Positions 23,397-35,135 of a DNA stretch of 64,000 nucleotides are shown piece after piece. This stretch comes from Diaporthe sp. PMI_573 (Eukaryota; Ascomycota; Sordariomycetes; Diaporthales; Diaporthaceae). Position 1 is the first letter of the stretch. Each line of letters begins with the position of its first letter. Under the pieces are notes generated by a model. The model had not been told where the DNA came from. It saw nothing but the letters and a program-made list of their open reading frames with translations, and did not search any database. The stretch covers positions 186,001-250,000 of the forward strand of contig JAJTUP010000080.1 in the NCBI GenBank assembly GCA_021399435.1, given 5' to 3'. Both the position numbers and the translations under genes were made by a program.

Positions 23397-25050
23397 TCAT
23401 ACCATCCTCTTCCTGAACCGCAGCTGTGCCCCTGGCGGCGCGAGAGGAGCCGCTCCAAAAACGACATTTTTGGGCCTCGACTTCCCCTCCTCTAGGGCTA
23501 CATCATATTGCAGCAAGAACTTGCTTAGGATGACCTTTATCATGTGGCCGGCAAAGAAGCCTAAATTAAGGATGAAGCTCATGTTAGCGGGTCCCAGAAA
23601 ACTGACTATTTTGCGCGAGAAAAGAGGCCAACTTACGTCCCGGACAGGTATGCTTGCCTTGTCCCCACGACATGTGTTGTGCATTAGACGTGACAAACAG
23701 GTGTGAATTCTGCGCCCCTTCCGCCTGTCTCAGACGATAGAAGCGCAACGGATCAAAGACTTCCGGGTCTGCCCACAGCTCCCCATCCATGTAGCCCTGC
23801 GACGCGTCGAGCGCGAGAAAGGTACCGCGCGGGACAAATGTTCCGTCCTCGAGCTCGAAGTCGCGCATTGCGAGGCGTTGGAATGAGTACAGGGTCAGGG
23901 GGCTCAGCCTCTTAGACTCCATCATGAAGCTGTCGAGCTTCTGGAGCTTGTGGATGTAGCTGTTGTTCATCTCCCCGCCGGTCTTTTCCAGAGCCTCTCT
24001 AATTTCTATGCGCAACTCGTCGGCAAATTGGGGATATGCAGCGAGATCGAGGAGTAGGTGTGTTGTTGTCATCTCGGAGGTGTGCAGCGCGGCCATGGAC
24101 AGGGTGAAGGTGAAGTCGACTTGCTGGTCGAGATCTGCCGCCCACTCGGGATGTCTCTGGGCCACCCACTCCTTGATGTAGTCGCCCTTGGTTTTATCGC
24201 ACGCCTCAGCTTCGGCGGCCTCGCGAAGAACCCTCCTGCCCTCGGTCCAGGTGCGCTTCACAGTCTTGAGCGCTGGCAAGAAAGGAGCTACCCACGGATG
24301 CAGGAAGGCCGGCCACATCTTAACGGCCTGCAGACTCCCAGCAGCCATATGAGTAAAGTTGCGCATAATACTCATCCAGGCTTCGTCTCGGCACAGCTTC
24401 GGTCCCACAAAGACCCGCGCGGACGCCTGCGCAACAGGCTCCATGGCGACCTCACTCACAGTCCGCAGCTCCCACTCCGCCGTCTGTGGAAGCACCTTCC
24501 GCAGCGCGTCTTCTACTTCAGCCGCCATGTACCCCACGACACGCGGAACATTCGACGTCAGCTCCGCGCGCACGGCGTCCTGGCCAATGCCCTGCGGCAC
24601 GTTGGCAATCTTGGTGTACTTCCCGGCGGTGAGGCTCTTGGCCGCCTCGTCGAAGCTCAGGTGGCCGTCAGAGAGTGCGGCGAGCTGTTTGGTGTAGCGG
24701 TGGTTGAACACGACGTTTTGGGACCCGTCCTCGATCGTGATCTGGACGTAGGGTGCGCCCTTGTTCTTCAGGTGGTCGTATCCGGACGCGAGCACCGACG
24801 GGGAATAGAAGAGCCATCGAAACCTTTCTTTGAACCACCAGCCGGTGCTGAGGTTGATGCCTCCAGATAGCTTGCGACTGCGGCGTTGGGTGAGGTGATG
24901 GGCTGAATATGAGAGGCATGTTATCGCCAAGAGGAGTACGGCGATGATCCACGGGCCTGGTTGTTGATTCCTTGTCTTGGCATTGAGAAGTGACTCCCAT
25001 GCTGTCGAAGTCAAAGACACAGGGTTCGACCCATTTGAAGTTTCACTCAT
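23397..25050 (-). CDS. Cytochrome P450-B (525 aa, ent-kaurene oxidase-like)
   Basis: Exons 25050-23637 and 23560-23397; the 76-nt intron falls right after the heme-binding CPG. The product is 525 residues with a membrane anchor at about 34-50 (WIIAVLLLAITCLSYSA). K-helix ESKR is at 378-381 and the heme loop is SWGQGKHTCPGRFFAG with Cys469. The I-helix region is LHTSEMTTTH, again lacking the AGxDTT motif. Overall order and the VFVGPKLCRDEAW block resemble gibberellin P450-4 (ent-kaurene oxidase, CYP503), so oxidation of a terpene methyl or ring carbon is the likely job. An ATG 63 bp upstream (25113) is an alternative start. It is convergent with P450-A, 94 bp away, and divergent from P450-C. 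Confidence 0.93.
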
Positions 25051-25480
25051 AGCTCTGTAGTGTTGAGAGTTGTGCCTGCTGGGATTTTGGACTCGTTGGG
25101 CTGCGGTGATCAATTATCATCCGCTGTCAAGAAAACGGTTTATGGATTGATTCGCTAATATAGTGGGCACTATTTGCGCAGAAGCATGTGTGTACGCACT
25201 ATCCTATGGTAGATATGTATTCGATTATTTGCTTCCCTGATGAAGTGTTCGACGGAACAACAACCAATCACGAGCTGACCTGTGGAGCTTTTGTCCGTGT
25301 TTCCGGTCCGGGATTTTTTTGATATGGAGTATACACTTTTCACCCCTGCCTATTCGCCCGGGTGGGCCCCGAGAACACGCCTATCCGATGGCCAACATTT
25401 GTGAGAGACTAGTATACATAGTACTAGAGCAATTTAGAATCATTCTCAGACCATCGTCAATCATATCACAATCGGGAACA
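25051..25480. promoter_or_regulatory. Divergent promoter between P450-B and P450-C
   Basis: 430 bp separate the divergent start codons of P450-B and P450-C, so they are likely co-regulated. No regulator binding site could be assigned by eye. Confidence 0.5.
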
Positions 25481-27403
25481 ATGAACATGATTTTTTTACT
25501 GCTGTTTTTCCTGACAGGGCCCGTTTTGCTATTTCTGTCCACAATATCAGCACTACGACGCAACTATTGCAAAGCCCGGAAAATCGGTCTTCCCATCCTG
25601 ATACAACCCGTGAGCTACTCCAACCCACTATGGCTAATGATCGGCCGCCATGTTGCTCCGTGGTTCAAACATCTACCATTCGGCCTAGGGAAGACGGTGA
25701 GCCGGATCGGCTATAGCGGCTGGGAGTGGTCACAAAAGCACAGCATACACCACGAATACGGCCCCGGATTTGTCATTGTTACACCAGTCCAGAACTGGCT
25801 CTATACGTGCGATGGTGAGACACTGTACGGCATATTCTACGGTGAGCGCCAAGGAAGCATCGAGAGACCAACGGAGCTATGGGCAATGCTGAATTGCTTT
25901 GGGCCAAATGTCATCACCGCGACGGGGGAAGACTGGCGGCGTCATCGCAAGGTTACAGCCGCCGCATTCACGGAGAGGACGAGTAGGCTCGCCTGGGACG
26001 AGGCCCTGAAGCAGGCTGGGCAAGTGCTCAGTCATTGGGAATCAGCTGGACCCAAGGGGGTCAAAACTACGCCTCGGGACTGCAAGACAGTGGCTCTCAA
26101 TATTCTTGTCAGTGCTGGTTTTGGCAGGTCATGCTCTTTCACTAGCAGTGAAAGTGAGGGCCAAGAGGGACATGACTCTACCAAGGGTGAGAGTAGCCTT
26201 CTTGGGTATCACAGCAGTTGTCAGTACCATCTTCTCCTTTTACGGATCCCCGTCTTTCATGTTTTGGATTGTTTTGGATTGTTCCAGAACGCATCACTTT
26301 ATGATCCGTAGCAGGTGACTAACACGTACTAGTACGTCTCATCTTGGAAAATATCCTCGTCGTCTTCCTGCTCGGAGCCAAGACCCTCGGCCGCATCAAG
26401 TGGCCAGCCTCCTTGGCCCGTGTCGGCAAGGGATTCAGGTCGTTCCAAATTCACATGAAAAACGACTTCGAAACGGCAAAAGCTGGCCTGGGGGAGAAAG
26501 GCAGCACGGAAGGAACACTAATGGCAAACCTCGTGCGCGCCTTTGTCGAGTCCGAGGAGTCGAGCAACTTCAGCATCTCGGAGCAGGAGGTTTTTGGGAA
26601 CATGTTTGCGTACAATTTCTCGGGCCACGACACCACGGCCCGGTCTCTAAACTTTACGTTCTACCTGCTAGCAGCTTACCCGGAGGTCCAAGACTGGGTG
26701 CGTGAGGAGATACGCCATGTCCTCGGCGGGGGATCCACTTCGACCCCTAGTTACGAATCAGTTCCCAGGCTCATTCGATGTGCGGCCGTTATGGTAAGTG
26801 GCGCCACTTGGCTATGGACAGCCGCCTCTGGTCCTATCAATTTTATGAAACCATTAACGAAACTAATCCCTTGCATCGCAGCACGAGGTCCTGCGTCTTT
26901 ACCACGTCCTCGGAATCGTCCCTAGACGCACCCAAAGGAAGACAGACCTCGTAATAGGTGGCAATACGTATTCCATCCCGCCGCAGACTCTGCTCCTCTT
27001 TAACATGCATGCCGCACATGCCGACCCGGGATACTGGGGTGATGATAGCCTGGAATTCAAGCCATCACGATGGATCGAGAGGACACCAACGACAACTGAG
27101 GATGACGGCAGCGAGGCTCTGATAAAGCCGTTACGAACCGTATACATGTCATGGCTCGATGCGAGCCACGTGTGCCCCGGCAAAAGATTCTCCCAGGTCG
27201 AATACGTCGGGCTGATGGTCGGCTTACTCGGCACACACTATGTGGAGCCGGCGAGGGAGTCCCTGGGCGAAGACATCGAGCATGCTCGGCAGAGGACCAA
27301 AGACTGCTTGGCCGACAGTGGGACGAAATTGGTGTTTGAAATGCTGAGGCCAGAAACCGTGCCCTTGGTCTGGAGGCGGTGCAAAGAAACAACGGAGCAA
27401 TAA
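25481..27403 (+). CDS. Cytochrome P450-C (562 aa) with atypical heme loop
   Basis: Exons 25481-26186, 26333-26793 and 26882-27403; introns of 146 and 88 nt keep frame. The product is 562 residues starting MNMIFLLLFFLTGPVLLFLS, a membrane anchor. The C-helix block is GEDWRRHRK, the I-helix is FSGHDTTAR, ExxR is HEVLRLY (E391, R394) at the start of exon 3, and FKPSRW follows. The heme region is YMSWLDASHVCPGKRFS with Cys487: the usual FxxGxRxC pattern is degenerate, with Ala for the conserved Gly and His for Arg, though Cys-Pro-Gly-Lys is kept. The enzyme may still bind heme. Its location between P450-B and the regulator places it in the terpenoid cluster. Confidence 0.9.
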
Positions 27404-28310
27404 TCTGGGATTTTCGGAAGACTGCCGCCGATCCATGTTCACACTCACCCAATTCCAGTATTCAAACCTGCTGAACTAAATCTTATCATGCAAATGTCGC
27501 AAAACCGCGCGGCATGCAAACGCGTGATTAGACTGCGGATGACTCTTGCAACTGTGGGTGGTCCCACGTCTAAGCTCAATTATGGTTTAGTACAATCTCC
27601 ACTTGTCCACACTGCGTGACCCCACGCCCAGTTCCCATTGCCATATCCACGTGCAGGGCTGGCTGAAAAGGGGACCTCCTGTTAGAAATCTCCTATTTTT
27701 GTAGGATCCACTATCCAGGGTCCACAAGCCAGTCAGGCACAGCACGACCTGAGGTTAGTAATCTTCTTCAGGGCATCCACCAATCTGTCTATCATAGTTT
27801 CTGTCAACTAGCAAGTACAAGGGCATCATGATCAAAAAAATCTCCGAAAGGGTGCCAAGCTTTAAAATTCATTGGCATTCCGTAAGATGGCGACTGTTAC
27901 TGTGTAATCGCATGCAGTCACACGCAATAAGAGCCTAGTAATGCGGAGCCAATGCTCTGCAATACATTTCGAAGACACTTGCTCTGGCTTTTGTCACGTA
28001 AATGAAGACCAGTTCTTAGACTTTCAGGTCTCCACAGTACTAGGGCAAAACGGCACATCCGGGCAAATCTTGAATCAAGTCCATATGCCTTGGTCTAAAA
28101 CAGATCTTCGCTTGCACTTAGGAAATAGATAAGATATTCCCATCAGACTCATCACAAACACTGTGGTGACACTAGGCATACCTTTGCGACCCCCTACAAT
28201 TATTCCCATGCTGGCTGAATCCTGCCAGTCATCCCAAATTCGTACACATCCGCTTTGCAAGATTCAAAGATCTCGTTCCTGCTTCTTAAACTTTTGCTCT
28301 GGCGGCCGCA
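27404..28310. other. Intergenic stretch upstream of the cluster regulator
   Basis: About 900 bp, moderately AT-rich, with only short overlapping open frames. It probably contains the promoter of the Zn2Cys6 gene; no element was recognised. Confidence 0.5.
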
Positions 28311-30914
28311 ATGACAATGACTCGACCAAAGCTGACGAGGCGTCGCGGTGCATGCCGTCTATGTCGGCAGAAGAAGATTCGTTGTGAGTATCCAGCACAT
28401 GATTCTAAAACGATAATTTCATTATCGGTCCAGTAAAAGTTGCCATAGACGGCTTCGCTAATCGAGCCGATACTTAAAAGGTGACGGGGAAAGACCGTGT
28501 GCACACTGCAAGGTAGGTCATATTCCATTCATCCATCGTTACTTGTCTGATTAAGGCCACATGCAGAAACAAAAGGTTGAATGTCGCTACGCTATCTTCC
28601 CTAATACATCGCCTACTTTCAGCCTCAGAACCTTGGCACCCAACGTCACACCAACAACTGTGATTACACCACCGGATGACCTCTCAAGCTACAACTTCAG
28701 TACCTCTCTGGAAACTCTCAGTGATGCAGACTTCTTCCTGGACGACACAGCCGCTTCGGCCTTTGCAGACGACACTTCGACCTTCAACTTCAACATCCCG
28801 CCGCTCATACCGTCCGACGGCGACGGAGGCGGAGTAAACGACACCACGCCCAGCCTCGACAGCACAGGGTTCACGCTATGGGAATTCGACCCACCCTCGT
28901 CTGACTCAGCATCATTCATGACTGGCCAGGCAGGATTGGAATCCACCGCGAGGCCCACACCCCAGACATGGGGACGCGATACGACGACGCCCAGGGACCA
29001 AGACCAAGACCACGGCGGTGCTCCCGTTAATAGTGATGCCGAGGGGCCGGCGCTTGCGGCCAGCCGCGGGCCCGAGCGAATCCCCGATGTTCGCCGCCGG
29101 ACGAACTGGCGGATCGACCGAGAAGACGAGCAGGTTACGGACTCTAGCGCCACGTACGACCCACTGCTGGAGGACTTTGCGGGAGCAATGAGTCGCGGCA
29201 AGAAGGATAGACATCTCCAGGAACAGGCCGCCGCTATCATGAAGACCCTCATGATCAGATCACAAGCCTGCTGCTATGGTGGAGGGCAGAGTGAGCTGGA
29301 GAGACAAGATGTTGATTTCGCAAGTCTTCCAGTCCACGAAATTATAGATGGTAATACACATGTTCAACCAGAGCTGAACGAATTTTCTGTCATAATGGTA
29401 ATGCTAACTATTTAATTTTGCAGTGTGCTTCGACGAGCCAGGAGGGTATGATTTTCCCATGCCACAGAGACCCTGGTTGGCTTGACTGACGCGGCTGATT
29501 TTAATAGTGTCAACATTTTCCTCGACCGGTCTGACATAATCCATGACACCGAACGGCTTCTTGACCACAGTCGAGGGCCATTATCGGCAGAAGCAGCACT
29601 CGTGGCACACGTGTGCATCACACGGGGCTTGATGCTATGTCCTAGATTAAGCGTGGACTGTACGACTACAAAGCACTTTTTCTGGAGCACTTCTCTGGAA
29701 CTCAAGCATCATGTTCTCTCGCGAAAGGACTCTGTAGAGAAATTTATTGTAAGCTCAATCGTCCTTGCTCTCGGCGCACCGCACCGCAATTTGGTCCAGG
29801 CGCTATACTTATATGAGAACAGGCTCTTGTGGCACTGGTATGCTGTTGCACTTTAATACGGCGTCTTTTCGGTACCATGAAGCACTAATACTTCTTGATC
29901 TGTAGCTTTGTGTCGCGGAACTGAAAGGCGCAGATTTCATAGACAAGTTATTATCCAGCTGTATCTCAGTCGCCCGGTCCCTGCGGCTCCACACTGCAGA
30001 GGCTCTAGAGCATCTATGTGCGAGCCGTAAAAAGCGCATATCGATTCAAAGAGCCTGCTGGTTGCTTGATTGCATCGACAAAGGAAACGCGATGCGGACT
30101 CGTAAATTTGAGGTGAGTAGAGACGTCTGCCCCCCGGTTTTGGAGACGGGCGGTGACTGACGTGAAGGAGTCGGACTGAAAGATGTCCTGGCACACTAAT
30201 CTCGAGTTCCTAATCCCACAACCAGTTGGTACTAATAACAACCATGCTGGAGATGGCCAAGACTTGCTCCTGCTAAGGCAACGCTACGCGACCGCGTGCT
30301 CCAGAATCAACCGACGACGTGCCACGGTAAAAGGAAAGCCAAACACCCCCATATCGGACAAATTCGATGACATAGTCGAGACCCTGAAGGCATTACAAAA
30401 CGAGGTACCCCACGACATACAGAAGATGGACCCTGCGACGATCTTTCGCTTGGACCCAGAGACCAGGCGGATCAGCATCGCGGTCTGTTACTATTTCCAC
30501 GAGGCATTACTTCTCCTATGCAGCCAGTGTATGTACGGCGGTGCCGCCCCCGACCTCCAGCAAGATGGGAGCGAGGCCAGTGCTGTATACCTCCGAGCAA
30601 AGGCTATATGCGCCGACTCCATCCGCGCGGTATTTACCGTAGGCATGCACGTGGGGCTGGACGACTACGGGACGGACGCGGCATTCACCCGCGTCCCGAT
30701 ATTGGCGCTGTGCATCCTGGTCACCCAGCTGCTCAGGGATCCCCCGTCGGGGCCCTCGAAGTGCAGCGACCCTTATAGGACGTGCTCGCCGCTACTGGGC
30801 ATGGCAGCTGGCATTTTTGGGAGGATCGGGATGACAGCTTCGTTTGAGGACCTCTTTCAGAACGTGGCAGACCTTTGTCTAGTGGTTGGGCAGTGGAACA
30901 TTCGTGGGACATGA
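28311..30914 (+). CDS. Zn2Cys6 transcription factor, likely cluster regulator (~728 aa, 7 exons)
   Basis: Exons 28311-28383, 28481-28512, 28567-29350, 29424-29445 (22-nt microexon), 29508-29844, 29906-30112 and 30183-30914. The first three exons build a perfect binuclear zinc cluster, C15-x2-C18-x6-C25-x5-C31-x2-C34-x6-C41. Exons 5-7 carry a fungal-specific regulatory middle domain (around ARSLRLHTAEAL and ACWLLDCIDKGNAMR). The fifth intron is a problem: the natural donor GTATGC at 29838 shifts the frame into a stop, and only a poorer donor GTTGCA at 29845 keeps it. So this junction is either unusual or the gene is broken by a frameshift. Position between P450-C and the methyltransferase suggests it activates the terpenoid genes. 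Confidence 0.78.
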
Positions 30915-31035
30915 TGACAGAGAGAATCATCCTTACTTAAATCAATAGCGACCTTTTTGCAGCATTACAAATATGTATGCGCATACGATCAAAGCTCGGA
31001 TTCCTGACTACCTCGATGACATGGGCTTATACCCA

Positions 31036-31991
31036 CTAGGAGCGACCTAGATACTTGCAGACAAATGAGACCTGGACGAAGCCGGCCCCTTTACCATACG
31101 CGTCCATATCCAACTCATTGATCTGGATGTCCCACTTGGTACCTGTCCGCTCCCCAACCTCGTTCCACAACTCCTTCCAAGTCTCGCCGTTATGCGAGAA
31201 GCTCTCGAGCGGGTTGCTGACCCTGGTGCTCTGGGGCTGGACGAGGGTCTTGACCAGTCGCGCCTCCTTTAGGCCCATATTACGCCCCACTATCAAAGCG
31301 CCTGGTCCGTCGAGGTTAAGCAGTGGGAGGAACACATCGCAGATGAGCTTGAGCGTGTCCTCTCTGGGGAACAGGTGCAAGAAATGGCCGCTGTGGATGA
31401 TAGACAGCTTGCCCAGCAGCTTCGGATTTGAGAGCAGAGGCGAGGTCGTACGTGATGTATCGAGCGCGTCGGCCTCGATAAAAGTAGCTTTGAAGCGACC
31501 GGCGTCACGGAAGAGGTCATAGCCGAGGTTCCAGAAGAGGCCCTCGATGTCTGTGCCGTAGAGGTTCTCCGTAGGCGCCCCATCAGCAGCCAGGCGCCGC
31601 AGGTCTTGCCCGAAGAATGTTCCAAAGTCAATCAGGCTCTCTCCGGCCTTGACTCGGTTCAGAATCTCTGGGTATACGCCCAGCTTCGAAATACCAAAGT
31701 CTAGAAATGCAAGCATTCCTATACATGGGAACGTGTGCTTCGACCAAGCCTCATCTCTCTGAAGTCGGGATTCATGATTAGACTTGTTGCTTTATTGTTA
31801 CGGGTGTACCTCGGTGTCAGGCTTACCACGCGCAGGACATGGTTCAGTAGCTCTTCTTTGGGAACGCCGCCATAAGTCTCGATAGTCTTTAGACCCTCAT
31901 GGGAGTTGAACAGCACGGGATCTTCCAGCGACGTAGGCGTCAAAACAAATGCATTCTTGAGGCCCTCGTGGCCCTTGTTGAAATTGGCCAT
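31036..31991 (-). CDS. SAM-dependent methyltransferase (295 aa, cluster tailoring type)
   Basis: Exons 31991-31827 and 31758-31036; the 68-nt intron runs GTAAGC to TTCAG. The acceptor was chosen because it restores the family block FPCIGMLAFLDFG, where the next AG would shift frame. The product is 295 residues. The SAM-binding motif I is variant, SLIDFGTFFGQDLRR (D99 to R109), followed by NLYGTDIEGLFWN with the acidic ribose-binding residue. This pattern is shared by fungal methyltransferases found in terpenoid and meroterpenoid clusters (AusD-like), which usually methylate a carboxyl or hydroxyl group. Convergent with the regulator, 121 bp between stops. Substrate is unknown; a cluster oxidised terpene is the natural guess. 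Confidence 0.86.
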
Positions 31992-32890
31992 GGTTGAAAT
32001 TTTTCGATGATTAATGTGATCAAATTTTGGTAGCGTGAGATAACTTTGCGAATGGATACGATCCTATGTGCTAGCTAATGCTTCTGTATCAACGTTTATT
32101 TGGTCAAAGCCACTTTAGCCAAGGCCGTTCCTCAAAGGCTAATTGCTGCCCGCGATTCAATGACAACTCGGACCGGGTCTGGTGAAACCCCCAGGCTAGG
32201 AAGGCATTGACTGGACCCCGCCACGGCGCGGCTACACATAACCGAGATCGATGACTCGTATCAACTATAGAATGGGACAAGTCAAGCTGGAATATAGTTC
32301 CGTTGTCATAAATCCGTGCCAGCTTCCAGGGGGTTGCGTGGATCAATCGGAAGGCGTCGGAAATGGTGTTATGCGATTGGCCGGATTACCGGCTCTGCCG
32401 AAGACCGGTTCTGGAAGACACGGAGCATACGTGCACACCTCCAAACACGAGCGTGAGCCAGCTGATGGCCCCACAGCCCCAGTGCGTAGAGTACTGGCCT
32501 CTACACAGGGAAATAAGCAAGTAATGCACAGAGTGTCTTTGAAGCATACTCAAAGCAAGTATAGTCATGAGAATTAAGAGGCAGGATGGTATCTGAGACG
32601 TGGAATCTATATTCAAATCTGGAGATCACCGCTCAATTGCGTAGAATACAACCTCGAATTGAGGGTAGCTCAGAAGTTTGGAGATTCGTCGAGTGGTCAA
32701 CGATTTGCAAATTGTGTAAATAATGCTGGGGCTTCCAAATTCCGCCATGTGATAAGAGTATTTGATCTATGGTATTATTTATTTGTATTTGTTCAGTATG
32801 AGCCACTTTTTGTAGCTTTCAGAGAAGTATTTGCTAGTGCATCATTGAACTATAGTGTACCCAAGAATTGTCATCCTCTTGGATACTAAC
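31992..32890. other. Intergenic stretch, no supported gene
   Basis: About 900 bp between the methyltransferase start and the P450-D stop. Only short frames are present, none with a domain or splice continuity. It becomes AT-rich towards 32880. Confidence 0.5.
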
Positions 32891-34643
32891 TTAATCCACG
32901 ACAGATATTCCTGCTCGAGGAATAAATCTGATAAAGTTCTTAGGCATGGCCCACACCATGTGTACAGCTGACTGGTCATACAAGTCTAGTTTTGGACAAG
33001 CAAGTTCAAGGTCAAAGTTCCAGATAATCTTTGCCAGAATACACCTGTGTAGATAAAAGGTATCCATGTCAGCGAATAATTGTACAGATAGACCTGATGT
33101 TGTACAAAAGCGAGAAACCCCTGAACGTACCTCATCTGGTGGTGCGACAAATTCACAGCAATGCACCCTCTCGGTCCCCGTGAGAACGGCCTGGAGGTCT
33201 CCTTGCGATCCTGTGCAAACTCTTGGGTGTACAGCGCGTGGTCCCTGGGGAGCCAACGCTCAGGATGGAACTCCTTCGGCCTTGCGAAATACCGTTCCGA
33301 CCGTGCAAGAAGGAAATTTGGTACCTGGACCGTAGTACCTTTGGGAATGTGGTGTCCGTCCACCACGGCACCAGGCGAGACGCGAGGGAGGCCAAAGGCC
33401 GATGGTGGGTAGATACGCAGACCTTCCTCAACGGTGGCCACGAGGTAGTGCAGCGTTTTTGTCGACTCAAAATCGATGTCCTGGTCGCCAGCAGGCCCCG
33501 AAAACGCACTCCTCACCTCCTCCTGCAAGATTCGGGCCTTGTCCGGGTTGGTCGCGAGGTAGTATAGCACGGCGGCAGTCCATTGAGAGATGGCCTCGGT
33601 ACCCCCAACGACGAGAGATGAGGCCTGGCTTGGGTAAAAATATTTCGTCTCGTTGTCCTTCCTACCCAGCTCGATGACGAAACTGAACCAGTCTTCGGGT
33701 TGCTGCTGTTCGCCCGCTTGTTTCTGTCGCGACATGACTTCGTCAATCTCCATGCGCTCCGTGACGAATGTGTTGACGACGTCGAGATAGCGTCGCCTGG
33801 CCATGCGGATGAGGCGACCCAGGAGCAGATCGATTAATGTGGTGACTGGCTTCGGCAGGCGGCGCAGTGCAATAGCCGCCGAGGCTGCCTTCACATTATC
33901 TCGGAATAGTCTCAACCATTCGTGTTGGTGCTCTAATTAGATGTTAGCTGGGTTCCTATCAAGTCAAATTATCGTGGAATAATCTTGCCTGCGGAAACCG
34001 TGTCAATCCTTTTCCCAAATGCCATTTCAACAGCGATATCAAAACTAAGCCGGAACGAGAACTCGGCCACGTTCTCGCCCTCAGGCCGCCGACCGGTTCG
34101 GTAGAGCTTTTGAATCAATAGGTCGATGTGGTGGAGCGGAATCGCACTCCGCTGTTTCACCGCGGCAAGGTTGAATCCAGGATCAAACGCCCTCCTCATG
34201 TGCCGATGTGCGTCGGCATCAGGCTCCATGATTAGCGAACGCTCAGTTCCCGAAGGCGCATAGAACTGCCTGTCCTTCTGGAACTGCACCTCGGCTCCCG
34301 GCTGGTATCGGTTGTAGATGTCGCGTGACGCCTCTGCCGTGGCAAAGACGAGCTCGTTGGGAGCCACGCGGATCACGTCTCCGTACTTGTGGTGCAGCTC
34401 AGTGACGACGTGCGGCCAGCGGCCACCGACCCAGTGCCGGCAGTACCATAGCCCGGTGATAGCTGCGAGCTTTGGACCAGGGTACTTGGCTAGTGGATGG
34501 AAGTAGAGACGGTAAATACTTCGAACAATCCAGCCAAACACGGCCTATATTTAACGTCAGACTGGAAAGAGCTGAAAACTCGTTTAAAGGGTCTGATATT
34601 CTGATAAACTCACCAATAGAAGACCTAACACGTATGAAGACAT
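32891..34643 (-). CDS. Cytochrome P450-D (513 aa, 4 exons, CYP65-like)
   Basis: Exons 34643-34614, 34544-33989, 33932-33131 and 33044-32891 give 513 residues. The 10-residue first exon (MSSYVLGLLL) completes the membrane anchor; the second starts AVFGWIVRSIYRLYFHPLAK. Intron 2 is of the rare GC-AG type (donor GCAAGA). The family proline-rich hinge is YPGPKLAA, the I-helix is VVGGTEAIS (Asp/Thr pair replaced), EEGLR is the ExxR, FHPERW follows and the canonical heme loop is FSRGPRGCIAVN with Cys452. It resembles isotrichodermin C-15 hydroxylase-type (CYP65) enzymes, ER-bound hydroxylases of terpenoids. Head-to-tail with the kinase-like gene and the terpene synthase. Confidence 0.93.
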
Positions 34644-35135
34644 GACTACCTCAGAAGAAAATGCCAAGTTGTGGTTATTTTCGTGGATGCCAAGAACTAC
34701 GAGAGGAAAAGGTCAACTCGTGTGCAAATTCCGTTCCCAGTATTTATAAAACCCCCTGTCCAGCCAAATACGCACTCCGGTTCGTGCCGGACCGATCGGA
34801 AATGTACCAAAATGAGTGGACCACCGTAACAGACGATTTGCACCACACAAGTTCCGTGGTTCTAATTCGCACCACAACACTCACACATGTTCAATACGCA
34901 GCCATGCCACTCCACCCTCGAGGAATATTCAACATAATCTAAAATATGGTTGCTCACTATTATGATCAGGACGCCATTGTTACAATGCTTGCATGTGAGT
35001 TCTGCACTTCATAGCCGTGGAGCGAACGGGATGTATTGGTGGGTTGAGTCCTTTGCATAAGAATTACCCTATGATTTTGAAGACGAGAGATTTGGCTACA
35101 ACGGCGGTTTTAATGTTCCGAAGCGCGATTCTTGA
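34644..35135. other. Intergenic stretch upstream of P450-D
   Basis: About 490 bp between the kinase-like gene stop and the P450-D start; likely carries the P450-D promoter. No other structure seen. Confidence 0.5.
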
